Positions 44,329 to 55,128 are shown, counted from the stretch's first letter. The stretch is 64,000 bases of DNA from Rhizobiaceae bacterium (GCA_023953905.1 JAMLJA010000004.1:124001-188000); one strand, 5' to 3'. Numbers and translations are program-made. Notes: a model not told the origin generated them from the letters alone.

Positions 44329-45981
44329 ATGTCTCGATCTGATCCGATCGATCTGTCTCCCGAAACTCTGGCCGCGGCTGTCGAGAGCAAGGCGTGGCCG
44401 TTCGAGGAAGCGCGGAAAATCGTCGAGCGCTACAAAGGTCGCGATTTCCCCGAGACCGTCCTGTTCGAAACCGGCTACGGCCCATCCGGCCTGCCACATA
44501 TCGGGACTTTCGGCGAAGTGGCGCGCACGACAATGGTCCGCCACGCCTTTCGCCTACTGACCCAGGACAAGGTGAGGACCAGGCTGCTTTGCTTCTCCGA
44601 CGACATGGATGGGATGCGCAAGATCCCCGATAATGTGCCGGATCGTGCGTTCCTGGAGCCCTATGTGCAGATGCCGCTGACCTCCGTGCCGAACCCGTTC
44701 GGCGGAGATTATGAGAGCTTCGGCCACCATAACAACGCGATGCTGCGCCGGTTCCTCGACACTTTCGGCTTCGATTACGAGTTCGCAAGCGCCACCGAAT
44801 ATTACAAGTCCGGCCGGTTCGACGAGATTCTGCTGCGCGCCGCCGAAAAGTACGACGACATCATGAAGGTGATGCTGCCGACGCTGGGCGAAGAGCGCCA
44901 GGCTACCTATAGCCCGTTTCTGCCCATATCGCCCAAGACCGGTCGTGTCCTGTATGTCCCCATGAAGAATGTCGATGCCAAGTCCGGCACGATTACTTTC
45001 GATGACGAGGACGGCACCGAAACGACGTTGCCCGTCACGGGCGGCAAGGTGAAGATGCAGTGGAAGCCGGACTTCGGCATGCGCTGGGCGGCGCTCGGCG
45101 TCGATTTCGAGATGTTCGGCAAGGATCACCAGACAAATGCGGTAGTCTACGACCGTATCTGCAACATTCTGGGTGGACGCGCGCCTGAGCATTTTGTCTA
45201 CGAACTTTTCCTCGACGAGAACGGTCAGAAGATATCCAAGTCGAAGGGCAACGGTCTGACCATCGATGAATGGTTGACCTATGCAACGACGGAAAGCCTG
45301 GCGCTTTACATGTTCCAGCGTCCCCGGCAGGCCAAGAAGCTCTATTTCGATGTCATTCCGAAGGCGGTGGACGAGTATTATTCATTCCTTGCGGCCTATC
45401 CGAAGCAGGCTTTGAAGGAGCGTCTGGGCAATCCGGTGTGGCACATCCATGGTGGCGAACCGCCCGCGATCGAACTGCCCGTGTCCTTCGCATTGTTGCT
45501 GAATTTGGTCAGTGCCTCGAACGCGCACGACCGTTCGGTTCTCTGGGGCTTCATCTCACGCCACGCGCCCGGAATAACGGCGCAAACCCATCCCGAGCTG
45601 GACCGGCTTGCGGGCTATGCGATCCGCTATTTCGAGGATTTTGTGCGGCCGGCCAAGGTCTATCGCGCTCCTGACGAGGTGGAGCGTCAGGCGCTTTCAC
45701 AGCTCTCGGATGCTTTGGCTGATCTGCCACCGGATACCGGCAGCGAAGCGATCCAGAATGCCGCGCTAAATGTCGCGCGCCAGATCGAGCGCTATCAGGA
45801 TCATACGAAGAAAAGCCCGGAAGGCGGCCCCGGCGTGTCCGTGGCGTTCTTCCAGATGATCTATCAGATCCTGATCGGGCAGGAGCGCGGCCCGCGCTTC
45901 GGTTCGTTCGCAGCGCTTTATGGCACCGACAACACCCGAGCACTCATTGCGCAGGCTCTGGCTGGGGAACTGGTGGCGTAG
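44329..45981 (+). CDS. lysS: lysyl-tRNA synthetase, class I
   Basis: Charges tRNA-Lys with lysine; 550 aa. It is the class I (archaeal-type) enzyme that replaces the usual class II form in many alphaproteobacteria. The HIGH-like signature is PHIGTF (about 51-56) in [13 protein letters not shown], and the KMSKS signature is KISKSKGNG (about 302-310). The C-terminal helical anticodon-binding region is complete. The ATG at 44329 is preferred to a GTG at 44302 because of the AGGA at the right distance. Its 3' end overlaps the opposing SNase-like gene by 38 bases. Confidence 0.94.
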   Translation: MSRSDPIDLSPETLAAAVESKAWPFEEARKIVERYKGRDFPETVLFETGYGPSGLPHIGTFGEVARTTMVRHAFRLLTQDKVRTRLLCFSDDMDGMRKIPDNVPDRAFLEPYVQMPLTSVPNPFGGDYESFGHHNNAMLRRFLDTFGFDYEFASATEYYKSGRFDEILLRAAEKYDDIMKVMLPTLGEERQATYSPFLPISPKTGRVLYVPMKNVDAKSGTITFDDEDGTETTLPVTGGKVKMQWKPDFGMRWAALGVDFEMFGKDHQTNAVVYDRICNILGGRAPEHFVYELFLDENGQKISKSKGNGLTIDEWLTYATTESLALYMFQRPRQAKKLYFDVIPKAVDEYYSFLAAYPKQALKERLGNPVWHIHGGEPPAIELPVSFALLLNLVSASNAHDRSVLWGFISRHAPGITAQTHPELDRLAGYAIRYFEDFVRPAKVYRAPDEVERQALSQLSDALADLPPDTGSEAIQNAALNVARQIERYQDHTKKSPEGGPGVSVAFFQMIYQILIGQERGPRFGSFAALYGTDNTRALIAQALAGELVA

Positions 45982-46792
45982 CTCCTTCGAAAGACGGGGA
46001 CTGGCTTGCGTCGGGAACCAGAATTTCGATCGATGGCGTCTCGCGAACAGTCGCCGTGAGTGGCGGATAGGACTCCGGCAGTTCGGGCAGTCCACCCTTT
46101 CCGGGAGGCGCTCCGAAAATGCCGCGTCCTACCTGCTCGGCCTTGGCGGAAGCTTCCGCATATGGACCAGCCGGCACCGCTCGCGCCCAGCCATTGGACA
46201 CAAGCCATTCGCCGAGATCCTTCTTGCCGATGTGACATTTGGCCGAGATCATTTCGCTGGGAGGCTCGTCCGGAACCTTGCATGTGGGCGAACGTCCGCG
46301 CAGGAAGCCACGAAAGGCGGTTCGCGCGCGCATGCCGCATTGCCATTCTTCCCCCTTGTAAGTGCAGCGTGTGTCCGCTGCGACGGGTTCGACGCCATCG
46401 ATCGTAACGTGATATCCCATTGCCTCAATGACGCCGGCTGATGGGGCAATAGCACGATGTAGGATCGTGCCTTCCCATTCACTCGGGTCTTTCGGGGGAG
46501 GTGGCAGGGCGAGCGACAGTTCGCTTAGCGGCGCTCTCGGCTCAATGCGCTCGTATCCCGATGGATCGATGGAATTGCCCGCGTCGGATTGGTCCGACGT
46601 GGCACCCGTATGGTCCAGATGTGAGAGGTCGGCCTCGTTGCCCTCAGCGTCGTCGGGCAAGGCATAGTCAGCAGGCATGTCTTCGGCATCGATGATAATC
46701 GATGGCTCTACCAACGAGTGACCCGCAACATAAACAAGCACGCTCAACACGACAAAGCCGGCAATTGCCCCGGCGGCGATGGGTGGACGCAT
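45944..46792 (-). CDS. membrane-anchored SNase-fold (thermonuclease family) protein
   Basis: A 282-aa protein with an N-terminal membrane segment (about 4-24), an acidic Asp-rich stretch (about 35-75), and a C-terminal SNase-like OB-fold (about 120-235) including [27 protein letters not shown] and [34 protein letters not shown]. The arginine-aspartate active-site strand of true micrococcal nucleases (RL.GIDAPE) reads as [12 protein letters not shown], so catalytic activity is doubtful. The tail is Pro-rich. The ATG at 46792 overlaps the stop of the repressor gene (TAATG), so the two are co-translated. Confidence 0.75.
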   Translation of the reverse strand: MRPPIAAGAIAGFVVLSVLVYVAGHSLVEPSIIIDAEDMPADYALPDDAEGNEADLSHLDHTGATSDQSDAGNSIDPSGYERIEPRAPLSELSLALPPPPKDPSEWEGTILHRAIAPSAGVIEAMGYHVTIDGVEPVAADTRCTYKGEEWQCGMRARTAFRGFLRGRSPTCKVPDEPPSEMISAKCHIGKKDLGEWLVSNGWARAVPAGPYAEASAKAEQVGRGIFGAPPGKGGLPELPESYPPLTATVRETPSIEILVPDASQSPSFEGATPPVPQPEPAQ

Positions 46793-47436
46793 TACTGGCT
46801 CGCCCAAAGAATACGCGCCATCCATTCCACATCTGCGACTGCCAGATGTCGGTCAGGATGCTCTGGATTCAGCGATTTCAGGTCGATCGCCTTGGTCGTT
46901 CGCTTCTCGAGAACCTTGGCCATCACCTCCCCCTTCACCGTCTTTACAACAACGCGGTCTCCCCGGCGAAGCGTGGCATCCGGCTTGACGATGAGAATAT
47001 CGCCCTTGCGATAGAGCGGCAGCATGGAGTCGCCCTGCACACCGAGGGCAAAAGCGCCCTCTCCCGCATTTTCCGGCACGTCCACAAGCTCGAAGCCATC
47101 GCCGGGCTGAAAGCCCGCATCGTCGAAGAAGCCGCCCGCACCGGCCTGCGCGAAGCCGATCATCGGAACGGCGGCGGACTTGCGCGCTTGCTTCTTCACC
47201 TCTGTTGCGCCGCTGACGAGTTCCACGAATTCATCCAGCGATGCACTGGTGGCTTCCATGATCTTCGACAGCGACTCCGTGGATGGCCAGCGCGGACGTC
47301 CGTCTGCCGACATGCGCTTCGATTTGTTGAAGGCGGTGGAATCCAGGCCCGCGCGTTTGGCGAGACCTGAAGCGGACAATTGGTAACGCGCGGCAAGAGC
47401 GTCGATCGCGGCCCAAACGCGCTCATGAGAGAGCAT
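46792..47436 (-). CDS. LexA-like S24 family repressor with N-terminal helix-turn-helix
   Basis: A 214-aa phage-repressor-type regulator. Residues 1-75 form a helix-turn-helix domain (LSASGLAKRAGLDSTAFNKSKRM). Residues 95-210 form the S24 autoprotease domain with the catalytic serine 137 in QGDSMLPLY and the lysine 174 in VMAKVLEK, 37 residues apart as in LexA; an AG pair near 98-101 could be the self-cleavage site. The start at 47436 has AAGGA eight bases upstream; the frame open to 47577 is not conserved. It precedes and overlaps the SNase-like gene. The 203-base region upstream shows no further gene. Confidence 0.82.
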   Translation of the reverse strand: MLSHERVWAAIDALAARYQLSASGLAKRAGLDSTAFNKSKRMSADGRPRWPSTESLSKIMEATSASLDEFVELVSGATEVKKQARKSAAVPMIGFAQAGAGGFFDDAGFQPGDGFELVDVPENAGEGAFALGVQGDSMLPLYRKGDILIVKPDATLRRGDRVVVKTVKGEVMAKVLEKRTTKAIDLKSLNPEHPDRHLAVADVEWMARILWASQ

Positions 47437-47639
47437 CGCGTCGTCCTTCTGAAAGGAAAATATACCTTCCTCCATAGCGGGAGCGACTTCTCGTGTCCAG
47501 CCATCGCAGGCCACATAAGCCCGAGAAAGGGCAGTGACAATTCCGAAACCCGCTCTGCTTCGACACCGGCGGATCATCGCCGCCGGTTTCTCTATATCCG
47601 CGCCGACCGTACGGTCTGGCGTAGACGCCTGTAGCGCGC

Positions 47640-49859
47640 TCAGGCCGCCTTTTTCGTCTGATCTTTGTAGGGATCAAAGCGGGTGTAGAACGTCTCACCC
47701 TTCTCCGCCATGTCGACCAGCAACTTCGGTGCCTTGAACTGCGCACCGTATTTCTTCTGCAGATGCTTGGCGTGTTTGATGACCTTGTTCAGCCCGATGC
47801 CGTCGATGTAGGATAAGGTTCCACCGGTGTAGGGCGCGAACCCGAAAGCGAGGATAGATCCGACATCGGCCTCGCGCGGATCGACGAGGATCTTCTCTTC
47901 CATCACTCGCGCGGCCTCCAGCGCGATCACATAGAGAAAGCGTTCCTTCAGCTCCCCGACATCGATCTTGTCGGGATCCTGCTGCGGATAGAGATCCTTC
48001 AGCCCAGGCCAAAGTTTCTTCTTGGCCGGCTTCGGCGGATAGTCATAAAAGCCCTTGCCGTTCTTCCGACCAAGACGTCCATGCGTATCGACCATCGTAT
48101 TGATCAGCGCAAACTGGTCCTTGTCGACCGCCTTTTCGCCCAAATCGCGGATCGTCTGCTTCATGATCTTCTGGGCAAGATCGATTGCCGTCTCGTCGGT
48201 CAGCGCGAGCGGACCGACCGGCATTCCGGCCATCTTCGCAGCATTCTCGATCATGGCAGGCGGGACGCCCTCGATCAGCATCTGGAAGGCTTCCGCCATG
48301 TAACGCAGGACGCAGCGATTGACGTAGAAGCCGCGCGTATCGTTGACCACGATCGGCGTCTTCTTGATCGCCCGAGCATAGTCGATCGCCGTGGCAAGCG
48401 CCTTATCGCCGGTTTTCTTACCCATTATGATCTCGACCAGCATCATCCGGTCCACGGGCGAGAAGAAATGGATGCCGATGAAATTCTTGGGCCGCTTCGA
48501 ATTTTGGGCCAGCGATGAGATTGGTATCGTAGAGGTGTTCGAGGCAAAGACCGCAGACGGTTTGAGCACCGCCTCGGCGTTCTCGGTGGCGCCCTTCTTG
48601 ACCTGTGAATCTTCGAATACGGCTTCGATCACCAGATCGGCGCCGTCCAGTTCGGCATAGTCAGCCGTCGGCGTGATCAGGGACAGCAGCCTCTCCTTGT
48701 CTTCGGGCTTTGCGCGCCCCTTCTTGATCGCGTCGGAGATGAGATTGTCCGAATGCGACTTGCCTTTTTCGGCAGCGCTCATGTCGCGATCGAGGAGCAC
48801 AACGGGAATGCCCGCCTTGGCCGTGACATAGGCGATGCCTGCTCCCATGAAGCCGGCGCCGAGCACGCCAATCTTCTTGAATTTCGACGCAGGCACGTCT
48901 TCTGGACGGCGCGCGCCCTTGTTGAGTTCCTGCAACGAAACGAACAATGACCGGATCATTGCTTCGGCTTCACGCGTCTGCATGATTTCTGTGAAGTAGC
49001 GCTGCTCGATCCGGAGGCCGGTTTCGATGGGAACAAGCAGACCCTCATACGCGCATTTGAGAATCGCGGTGGCACCGGGATAGTTTCCAGCCGTTTCGCG
49101 ACGCAGGAAGGCAATTGCCGGCGGCCACAGATTGGCGCCAGCGGCGGAGTACACAGGTCCACCGGGGAGCTTGAAACCCCTCTCGTCCCATGGCGCAACG
49201 GGTTTCAGACCGTCACGGATCATCTGCTTGGCAGTGTCGATCAGCTTGTCGGGCGAAGCGATCTCGTGAACGAGATTCATCTGTTTCGCCTTCTGCGGCG
49301 AAAGCGACTTGCCACTGGTCAGCATTTCCAGCCCAGCCTGCGGGTCGGCCAGTCGCATGACGCGCTGCGTACCGCCAGCGCCAGGGAAGATTCCAACCTT
49401 GACCTCAGGCAGCGCCATTGCAACCTTTTCGCTATCGGCGGCTACGCGACCATGGCAGGCAAGTGACAATTCGAACGCGCCACCCATGCAGGTGCCATTT
49501 ATGGCTGAGACCCACGGCTTGCCTGACGTTTCGAGCTTGCGGAAAAGCCACGTCATGCGACCGGCATTGTCGAACAGGAGTCTTGTTGCCTTTTCTTTAT
49601 CCTTCGAGCGCTCGGCTTTGAAAATTCCAAGCATCTTCTGCAGCATTGTCAGGTCGGCGCCGCCCGAAAACGTCTCCTTTCCCGACGTGATCACGGCACC
49701 TTTTATCTTCTCATCCGAAGCGACCTGATCGATGATCTTTTCCAGTTCATCCATCACCTCTTCGGTGAAGACGTTCATGGAACGATCCTTCATGTCCCAT
49801 GTCACCAGCGCGATGCCATCGTCGTCGACGTCGACCGCGAAATTCTTGTAATCAGCCAT
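47640..49859 (-). CDS. fadJ: bifunctional enoyl-CoA hydratase / 3-hydroxyacyl-CoA dehydrogenase (FadJ/FadB type)
   Basis: Multifunctional beta-oxidation subunit, 739 aa. The crotonase domain occupies about 1-200, with the oxyanion-hole glycines in SGGADLTML and the catalytic glutamates around [18 protein letters not shown]. The Rossmann domain begins at about 330 ([21 protein letters not shown]), followed by the HAD C-terminal domains. The start at 49859 (MADYKNF) follows GGAGGA. It is the last gene of the operon, 20 bases after the thiolase. Whether it is FadJ- or FadB-like cannot be settled here. Confidence 0.9.
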   Translation of the reverse strand: MADYKNFAVDVDDDGIALVTWDMKDRSMNVFTEEVMDELEKIIDQVASDEKIKGAVITSGKETFSGGADLTMLQKMLGIFKAERSKDKEKATRLLFDNAGRMTWLFRKLETSGKPWVSAINGTCMGGAFELSLACHGRVAADSEKVAMALPEVKVGIFPGAGGTQRVMRLADPQAGLEMLTSGKSLSPQKAKQMNLVHEIASPDKLIDTAKQMIRDGLKPVAPWDERGFKLPGGPVYSAAGANLWPPAIAFLRRETAGNYPGATAILKCAYEGLLVPIETGLRIEQRYFTEIMQTREAEAMIRSLFVSLQELNKGARRPEDVPASKFKKIGVLGAGFMGAGIAYVTAKAGIPVVLLDRDMSAAEKGKSHSDNLISDAIKKGRAKPEDKERLLSLITPTADYAELDGADLVIEAVFEDSQVKKGATENAEAVLKPSAVFASNTSTIPISSLAQNSKRPKNFIGIHFFSPVDRMMLVEIIMGKKTGDKALATAIDYARAIKKTPIVVNDTRGFYVNRCVLRYMAEAFQMLIEGVPPAMIENAAKMAGMPVGPLALTDETAIDLAQKIMKQTIRDLGEKAVDKDQFALINTMVDTHGRLGRKNGKGFYDYPPKPAKKKLWPGLKDLYPQQDPDKIDVGELKERFLYVIALEAARVMEEKILVDPREADVGSILAFGFAPYTGGTLSYIDGIGLNKVIKHAKHLQKKYGAQFKAPKLLVDMAEKGETFYTRFDPYKDQTKKAA

Positions 49860-49879
49860 TGTGCAGTCCTCCGGTCGGA

Positions 49880-51088
49880 TCAAACGCGCTCGATGATGGT
49901 CGCGGTGCCCATGCCCGCGCCGATGCAAAGCGTCACGAGAGCGGTGTTGAGATCGCGTCGCTCCAGTTCATCCAGCACCGTGCCAAGGATCATCGCGCCG
50001 GTCGCCCCGAGCGGATGCCCCATGGCGATTGCGCCGCCATTGACGTTAATCCGATCATGCGGAATGTCGAAAGCTTGCATATAGCGCAGGACGACGGCGG
50101 CGAACGCCTCGTTGAGCTCGAAGAGATCAATATCGGACAACTTCATCTTAGCCCGCTTCAGAAGCTTTTCCGTCACATCGACCGGGCCGGTCAGCATCAG
50201 CGCCGGGTCCGAGCCGATATTGGCGAAGGCGCGAATTCTCGCTCTGGGCTTGATGTCCATCGCCTTGCCAGCCTTTTTGGAGCCGAGAAGCACGGCAGCC
50301 GCGCCATCGACGATGCCGGACGAATTGCCTGCATGGTGGACGTAGTTGATTTCCTCGACTTCCGGGTGACGCTGAATGCCAACAGCTGCGAAACCACCCA
50401 TCTCGCCGGGCATGACAAAGGAAGGGTTCAGCGAGGCCAGCGCCTGCATGTCCGTCGAAGGCCGCATGTGCTCGTCATGATCGAGTATGGTGAGGCCGTT
50501 CTGATCCTTGACCGGCACCACCGACTTCTTGAAGTAGCCCTTTTCCCACGCTTTGGCGGCGCGCTTCTGGCTCTCAACCGCATATGCGTCGACATCGTCG
50601 CGCGAGAAACCGTATTTCGTTGCGATCAGGTCTGCAGAGACACCCTGAGGCATAAAATAGGCAGGCAGGCCGACCGACGGGTCCATGAGCCACGCACCGC
50701 CAGACATGCCCATGCCGACACGGCTCATCGATTCAACGCCGCCGGCAATCACCATCTCGTCCGCGCCCTGCACGATCTTGGCGGCGCCCAGATTGACAGC
50801 ATCGAGCCCGCTCGCGCAGAAACGCGAGATCTGCATGCCCGGTGCGGACATGGCGTAGCCGGCCTCGAACGCGGCCGAGCGAGGGATTACCGATCCGGCT
50901 TCACCGACGGGATCGACGCAGCCGAAGATGATGTCGTCCACCTGCGAGGTGTCCAGTCCATTGCGGTCGCGAATTGCCTCGAGCGTCTTGGCGGCGAGGC
51001 GCACGGCCGGAACCTCGTGCAATGAGCCATCCTTCTTGCCGCGCCCGCGCGGGGTGCGGACGGCATCGTAGACATAGGCGTCGGACAT
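49880..51088 (-). CDS. fadA: acetyl-CoA C-acetyltransferase (thiolase)
   Basis: Thiolase of beta-oxidation, 402 aa, cleaving 3-ketoacyl-CoA with CoA. The nucleophilic cysteine is in [15 protein letters not shown] (about 91), the histidine in [17 protein letters not shown] (about 358) and the second cysteine in LCIGAGMG (about 388). It lies between acyl-CoA dehydrogenase and the FadJ-type gene with short gaps, so it should form the degradative complex with the latter. Confidence 0.92.
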   Translation of the reverse strand: MSDAYVYDAVRTPRGRGKKDGSLHEVPAVRLAAKTLEAIRDRNGLDTSQVDDIIFGCVDPVGEAGSVIPRSAAFEAGYAMSAPGMQISRFCASGLDAVNLGAAKIVQGADEMVIAGGVESMSRVGMGMSGGAWLMDPSVGLPAYFMPQGVSADLIATKYGFSRDDVDAYAVESQKRAAKAWEKGYFKKSVVPVKDQNGLTILDHDEHMRPSTDMQALASLNPSFVMPGEMGGFAAVGIQRHPEVEEINYVHHAGNSSGIVDGAAAVLLGSKKAGKAMDIKPRARIRAFANIGSDPALMLTGPVDVTEKLLKRAKMKLSDIDLFELNEAFAAVVLRYMQAFDIPHDRINVNGGAIAMGHPLGATGAMILGTVLDELERRDLNTALVTLCIGAGMGTATIIERV

Positions 51089-51127
51089 TTCTTGATCTCC
51101 CAGTCTTCAGGACGGAATGTCTTCCGC

Positions 51128-52297
51128 CTAGAGCGATCTCGCGATCAGCAGTTTCATGATCTCGTTTGTACCACCGTAGATGCGCTGGACGCGGGCGTCG
51201 CGGTACATCCGGGCGATGGGATATTCATTCATATAGCCATAGCCACCGAAGAGTTGCAGGCATTGGTCGACAACTTTTCCCTGCAGATCAGACAGCCAGT
51301 ATTTCGCCATCGACGCGGTCGAGGGATCCAGCCCCCCGTTCAGGTGGCGGGCCACGCAGTCATTGTAGAAGACGCGACCGATCGTGATCTCCGTCTTCAG
51401 CTCGGCCAGCTTGAATTGCGTGGCCTGGAAATCGATGATCTTCTGACCAAAGGCACTACGTTCCCTGACGTAGTCGATGGTCAGGGCCAAGGCCCTCTCG
51501 GCCATGGCGATGGCGGTCGCGCCTATCTGAAGGCGCTCCTGCGGCAACTGCTGCATGAGTTGGACGAAACCCTGTCCCTCCTCGCCGCCAAGAAGATTTG
51601 AGGTGGGGACACGCACGTCGTTGAAGAACAGTTCGGACGTGTCATTCGACTTCAAGCCGATCTTGTCGAGGTTCCGGCCGCGCTCGAACCCTTCGACCTC
51701 GTCGGTTTCCACCACAATGAGCGATGTCCCCTTCGCGCCGCGGGAAGCATCAGTCTTGGCAACAACTATGATCAGGTTGGCCAGCTGACCATTTGTGATG
51801 AACGTTTTGGAACCGTTGAGCGCGTAATGGTTTCCGTCTTTCCGGGCAGAGGTCTTGACCGCCTGCAGATCGGAGCCAGCGCCCGGCTCCGTCATCGCGA
51901 TGGCGCCGATCAGTTCGCCGCACGCCATTCTCGGCAGCCAGCGCTTCTTCTGATCTTCGGAGCCGTAGTGAAGGATGTAGGGGGCAACGATCGAGTTGTG
52001 CAGGGCGATTCCGAAACCATCGGTACCAACATGACTTATGGCCTCGATGATGGCGCTCTCATGGGCGAAGGTGCCGCCCGAGCCACCATATTTTTCGGGC
52101 ATCGAAGCGCAGAGCAAACCGTTCGCGCCCGCCTTCAGCCAGCTTTCGCGATCAAAAATCTCGGCTTTCTCGAACTCCTCATATTTCGGCGCAATCTCTG
52201 CTTCGAGGAAGCGCACGGCCATGTCGTAGAGCATGGCGACGTCTTCGGTCACCCAGGCGGGTTTCGGCAGGGCGAGAATTTCGGCTGGCGCGGACAT
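51128..52297 (-). CDS. acyl-CoA dehydrogenase
   Basis: FAD enzyme of about the usual length for the family, 389 aa, making the 2-enoyl-CoA. It carries AMTEPGAGSDLQAVKTSA (about 130-147), NGSKTFITNG, the FGQKIIDFQATQF region and the C-terminal LQLFGGYGYMNEYPIARMYRDARVQRIYGGTNEIMK signature in pieces. The start at 52297 (MSAPAEIL) lies five bases after the stop of the larger acyl-CoA dehydrogenase; the frame open to 52585 is inside that gene. It is second in the beta-oxidation operon. Confidence 0.9.
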   Translation of the reverse strand: MSAPAEILALPKPAWVTEDVAMLYDMAVRFLEAEIAPKYEEFEKAEIFDRESWLKAGANGLLCASMPEKYGGSGGTFAHESAIIEAISHVGTDGFGIALHNSIVAPYILHYGSEDQKKRWLPRMACGELIGAIAMTEPGAGSDLQAVKTSARKDGNHYALNGSKTFITNGQLANLIIVVAKTDASRGAKGTSLIVVETDEVEGFERGRNLDKIGLKSNDTSELFFNDVRVPTSNLLGGEEGQGFVQLMQQLPQERLQIGATAIAMAERALALTIDYVRERSAFGQKIIDFQATQFKLAELKTEITIGRVFYNDCVARHLNGGLDPSTASMAKYWLSDLQGKVVDQCLQLFGGYGYMNEYPIARMYRDARVQRIYGGTNEIMKLLIARSL

Positions 52298-52302
52298 CGC
52301 GT

Positions 52303-54093
52303 TCAGAACGCCTCGGCCGGCAGCGCCATCATGGTGTCTGCCCCCGACGAAATGCGTGCGAGATGCGCCGAGGTTTCCGGCATGACCCGTTCCATGAAGT
52401 AGCGCCCGGTGACGATCTTGCTTTCGTACAACGCAGCCGATGCGCCCTCGGCGAGCTTCACCTGCGCCGCCTTGACCATTCGCGCCCACATATAGCCGAG
52501 TGCGACAAGACCGAAGAGATGCATGTAATCGGTCGATGCGGCGCCCGCATTGTCTGGCTTGGCCATGGCGTTCTGGACCAGCCACATGGTCGCGGCCTGA
52601 AGATCGTTCAATCCCTTCTTGAGGTGCTTGGTGAATGGCGCCATCTTCTCGTCGGCGCGGTTTGTCTCACAGAACTCTCCGACCTCCTTGAAGAAAGCCT
52701 GCACGGCGCGACCGCCGTTCTGCGCCAGTTTGCGGCCCACCAGATCTAGAGCCTGAATGCCGTTGGCGCCTTCATAAATCATGGCAATACGGGCATCGCG
52801 AACGAACTGGCTCATGCCATGCTCTTCGATGTATCCATGCCCGCCGAAGACCTGTTGCGCCATGACCGCGTGGTCAAATCCCTTGTCGGTCAGGACACCC
52901 TTGATCACGGGCGTCATGAGGCCAAGCAGATCATCCGCGACCTCACGCTCCTTTTCGTCAGAGGAACGATGGGCGAGGTCGGACTGAATGGCCGTCCACA
53001 ACAGAAGCGCGCGACCGCCCTCGTTGAATGACTTCATCGTCATCAGGCTGCGGCGAATGTCCGGATGGACGATGATCGGATCAGCCTTCTTTTCCGGATC
53101 CTTGGCACCCGACAGCGACCGGCCCTGAAGGCGCTCTTTCGCGTAGGCGGCTGCGTTCTGATAGGCGACCTCGCCCATGGCAAGGCCCTGCATGCCTACG
53201 CCAAGCCGGGCCTCGTTCATCATCACGAACATGGCCTTGAGGCCACCATTTTCGGCGCCGAGCAGCCAGCCCGTCGCCTCGTCATAGTTCATCACGCATG
53301 TCGCGTTCCCGTGAATGCCCATCTTTTCCTCGATGGAGCCACAAGATAGCGCGTTGCGCTCGCCGGGTTCGCCCGAGGCGTCAGGGAGAAATTTTGGCAC
53401 GATGAAGAGCGAGATGCCCTTGGTGCCTTCCGGCGCGCCTTCGATCCTTGCCAGAACGAGATGGATAATATTGTCGGAAAGGTCGTGCTCACCAGCAGAG
53501 ATGAAAATCTTCTGGCCGGAGATCCTGTAGGAACCGTCGCCGGCCGGCACCGCCTTTGTGCGCAAGAGACCGAGATCGGTGCCACAATGCGGCTCGGTCA
53601 GGTTCATGGTGCCGGTCCAGGCGCCTTCCGTCATCTTTGGCACATAGGCGGATTTCTGGTCATCGGAGCCATGCGCCAGAATGGCAGCAATAGCGCCCTG
53701 AGTCAGGCCCGGGTACATCATGAATGCCATGTTGGCCGAGACGAGAAACTCGCCGACGGCGGTGTGTACCGCATAAGGCAGGCCTTGCCCGCCAAACTCC
53801 GCAGGAACGGCAAGGCCCAGCCAACCGCCTTCGCGATACTGACGCCAGGCATCCTTGAAGGCTGATGGGGTCGTTACCGATCCGTCTTCATGGCGCACGC
53901 ACCCTTCCAGATCACCGATGCGATTGGTGGGCTGGACGACTTCTTCGGACAGCCGCGCACCTTCCGACAAGATGGCGTCAAGCACCTCGCCTGTCGCGTC
54001 GGAAAATCCGGGAAGGTTTGCGTAGCGCTCGAACCCGAGCACCTCATTCAGAATGAAACGGGTATCTTCGACCGGGGCCCGGTAGGTCGGCAT
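52303..54093 (-). CDS. acyl-CoA dehydrogenase, long C-terminal-extended form
   Basis: A 596-aa acyl-CoA dehydrogenase. The N-terminal MPTYRAPVEDTRFIL motif and WLGLAVPAEFGGQGLP are typical of the extended subgroup that oxidises medium to long acyl-CoA in proteobacteria. NLTEPHCGTDLGLLRT and ISGQKIFISAGEHD form the FAD/substrate region; GGHGYIEEHGMSQFVRDARIAMIYEGANG is the C-terminal signature. Beyond about residue 460 comes the extra helical domain. It is the first gene of the operon, and a 30-bp palindrome lies 58-87 bases before its start. Confidence 0.9.
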   Translation of the reverse strand: MPTYRAPVEDTRFILNEVLGFERYANLPGFSDATGEVLDAILSEGARLSEEVVQPTNRIGDLEGCVRHEDGSVTTPSAFKDAWRQYREGGWLGLAVPAEFGGQGLPYAVHTAVGEFLVSANMAFMMYPGLTQGAIAAILAHGSDDQKSAYVPKMTEGAWTGTMNLTEPHCGTDLGLLRTKAVPAGDGSYRISGQKIFISAGEHDLSDNIIHLVLARIEGAPEGTKGISLFIVPKFLPDASGEPGERNALSCGSIEEKMGIHGNATCVMNYDEATGWLLGAENGGLKAMFVMMNEARLGVGMQGLAMGEVAYQNAAAYAKERLQGRSLSGAKDPEKKADPIIVHPDIRRSLMTMKSFNEGGRALLLWTAIQSDLAHRSSDEKEREVADDLLGLMTPVIKGVLTDKGFDHAVMAQQVFGGHGYIEEHGMSQFVRDARIAMIYEGANGIQALDLVGRKLAQNGGRAVQAFFKEVGEFCETNRADEKMAPFTKHLKKGLNDLQAATMWLVQNAMAKPDNAGAASTDYMHLFGLVALGYMWARMVKAAQVKLAEGASAALYESKIVTGRYFMERVMPETSAHLARISSGADTMMALPAEAF

Positions 54094-54150
54094 AGGCTTC
54101 CTCCACGCAACGACGACGGCGCGGAGACACGCGCCTCGATAGAGATGTAG

Positions 54151-54180
54151 TTAATTGACGTTTGCGTAAACGTCAATTGA
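54151..54180. promoter_or_regulatory. 30-bp palindrome, probable MerR-family operator before the beta-oxidation operon
   Basis: ttaattgacgttt and aaacgtcaattga flank a four-base centre; 12 of 13 arm positions match. The core acgtttgcgtaaacgt is nearly the same as the core at 54829 before the MerR gene. The form resembles the LiuR-type motif known for MerR regulators of acyl-CoA catabolism. Confidence 0.75.
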
Positions 54181-54260
54181 GGATTGATGCGCTCCAATGC
54201 CGATATCGCGTGCCGGCAGACTATGCGAGGGCAGCGGAAAAAGCGCCTCCGGGCAACACG

Positions 54261-54728
54261 TCACCCGGTCTTTTTCGCTGGCGCAGACACGTCGAGCCGC
54301 TGGCGGAGATTGGCTATCAGGCCGGAGAGTTCGTCGATCGCGGAATTGATTGATTCGCGCTGCTTGTGGAGCCTGGTCATCTGCTTTTCGGATTTCTCCA
54401 GCGCCAGACGAAACTGGCGCGCATTCTGACCGACAGGGTCATAGAGATCGAGCATCTGCTTCACATCACGGAGGGTAAAGCCCACGCGGCGACCAAGCAG
54501 GATCAATTCCAGACGTGCCTTGTCTGCGTCGTCGTAGAACCGGGTCATGCCTTCCCGTCTTGGAGAAACAAGGCCCTTGTCCTCGTAGAAACGCAGGGTG
54601 CGCAATGACACGCCGAAATGCTTGGCTAGATCGCCAATGCGATAGCTCGCGGCTTCATTTGAGGCGCCATCGGACAATGAATGAGTGTTCGCGGCGGCCC
54701 CCATGGCCGCCGTTGCAAAGAGAGTCAT
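54261..54728 (-). CDS. MerR-family regulator of fatty-acid/acyl-CoA catabolism (LiuR-like)
   Basis: A MerR-type regulator of about 155 aa. The winged helix-turn-helix is at about 28-65 (YRIGDLAKHFGVSLRTLRFYEDKGLVSP), followed by GMTRFYDDADKARLELILLGRRVGFTL and a coiled-coil dimerisation helix (about 105-145). No metal-binding cysteines are present, so it is not a metal sensor. The start is uncertain: ATGs at 54770, 54728 and 54704 are in frame and none has a clear ribosome-binding site; the TTG at 54824 would touch the operator. It probably represses the adjacent beta-oxidation operon and itself. Confidence 0.8.
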   Translation of the reverse strand: MTLFATAAMGAAANTHSLSDGASNEAASYRIGDLAKHFGVSLRTLRFYEDKGLVSPRREGMTRFYDDADKARLELILLGRRVGFTLRDVKQMLDLYDPVGQNARQFRLALEKSEKQMTRLHKQRESINSAIDELSGLIANLRQRLDVSAPAKKTG

Positions 54729-54828
54729 GGCTGGTTTTTTCGCGAGCCTCGCCCGCGTCCCTTCCTGCATGGCAAATCGACAACGGGCCACACAGCTTTC
54801 CGCGCGTAGCCCGATGGCAGCCAACTAT

Positions 54829-54846
54829 TACGTTTACGTAAATGTA
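54829..54846. promoter_or_regulatory. palindrome before the MerR-family gene, probable autoregulatory operator
   Basis: tacgtttac and gtaaatgta, with one mismatched pair. Aligned with the site at 54151 the shared core is acgttt(a/g)cgtaaa(c/t)gt. Lies about 100 bases before the chosen merR start. Confidence 0.7.
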
Positions 54847-54933
54847 GTGATTTGCTGCACTGCACGCAAGATGACGGACTGCGACAAAATCGGCAGGGCC
54901 GAGACCATATTCGAAAGGCCCAGGTAAGATTGG

Positions 54934-54948
54934 TTAACGGCTTGTTTA
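54934..54948. promoter_or_regulatory. CtrA-box-like element upstream of the PodJ-like gene
   Basis: TTAA, seven bases, TTTA: one mismatch from the CtrA consensus TTAA-N7-TTAA. It lies about 180 bases before the PodJ-like start. One match to so short a motif is weak evidence. The remainder of the 400 bases between the merR and podJ-like genes shows only the MerR palindrome. Confidence 0.3.
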
Positions 54949-55128
54949 CCACACTCGGCGAAATGTGTGCGCGTCGGTCCTCCGTGTTTATCCTGTATCG
55001 AATTTTTCACGGCTCTTCGGACGGGGGTTAAAAGCCCGGAAGAACGCCTTCCGCCGTGTCACGCGGTCACGTCCGTCCCGACGGTGAATATGGCTGGCTA
55101 GCCAGCGAAACGGTGAACGGGCGCGATC

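Noticed and set aside
47565..47587. Hairpin accggcgg/ccgccggt upstream of the LexA-like gene as a terminator
   Set aside because: The short T-run is on the plus strand, where no gene ends; on the minus strand no T-run follows.
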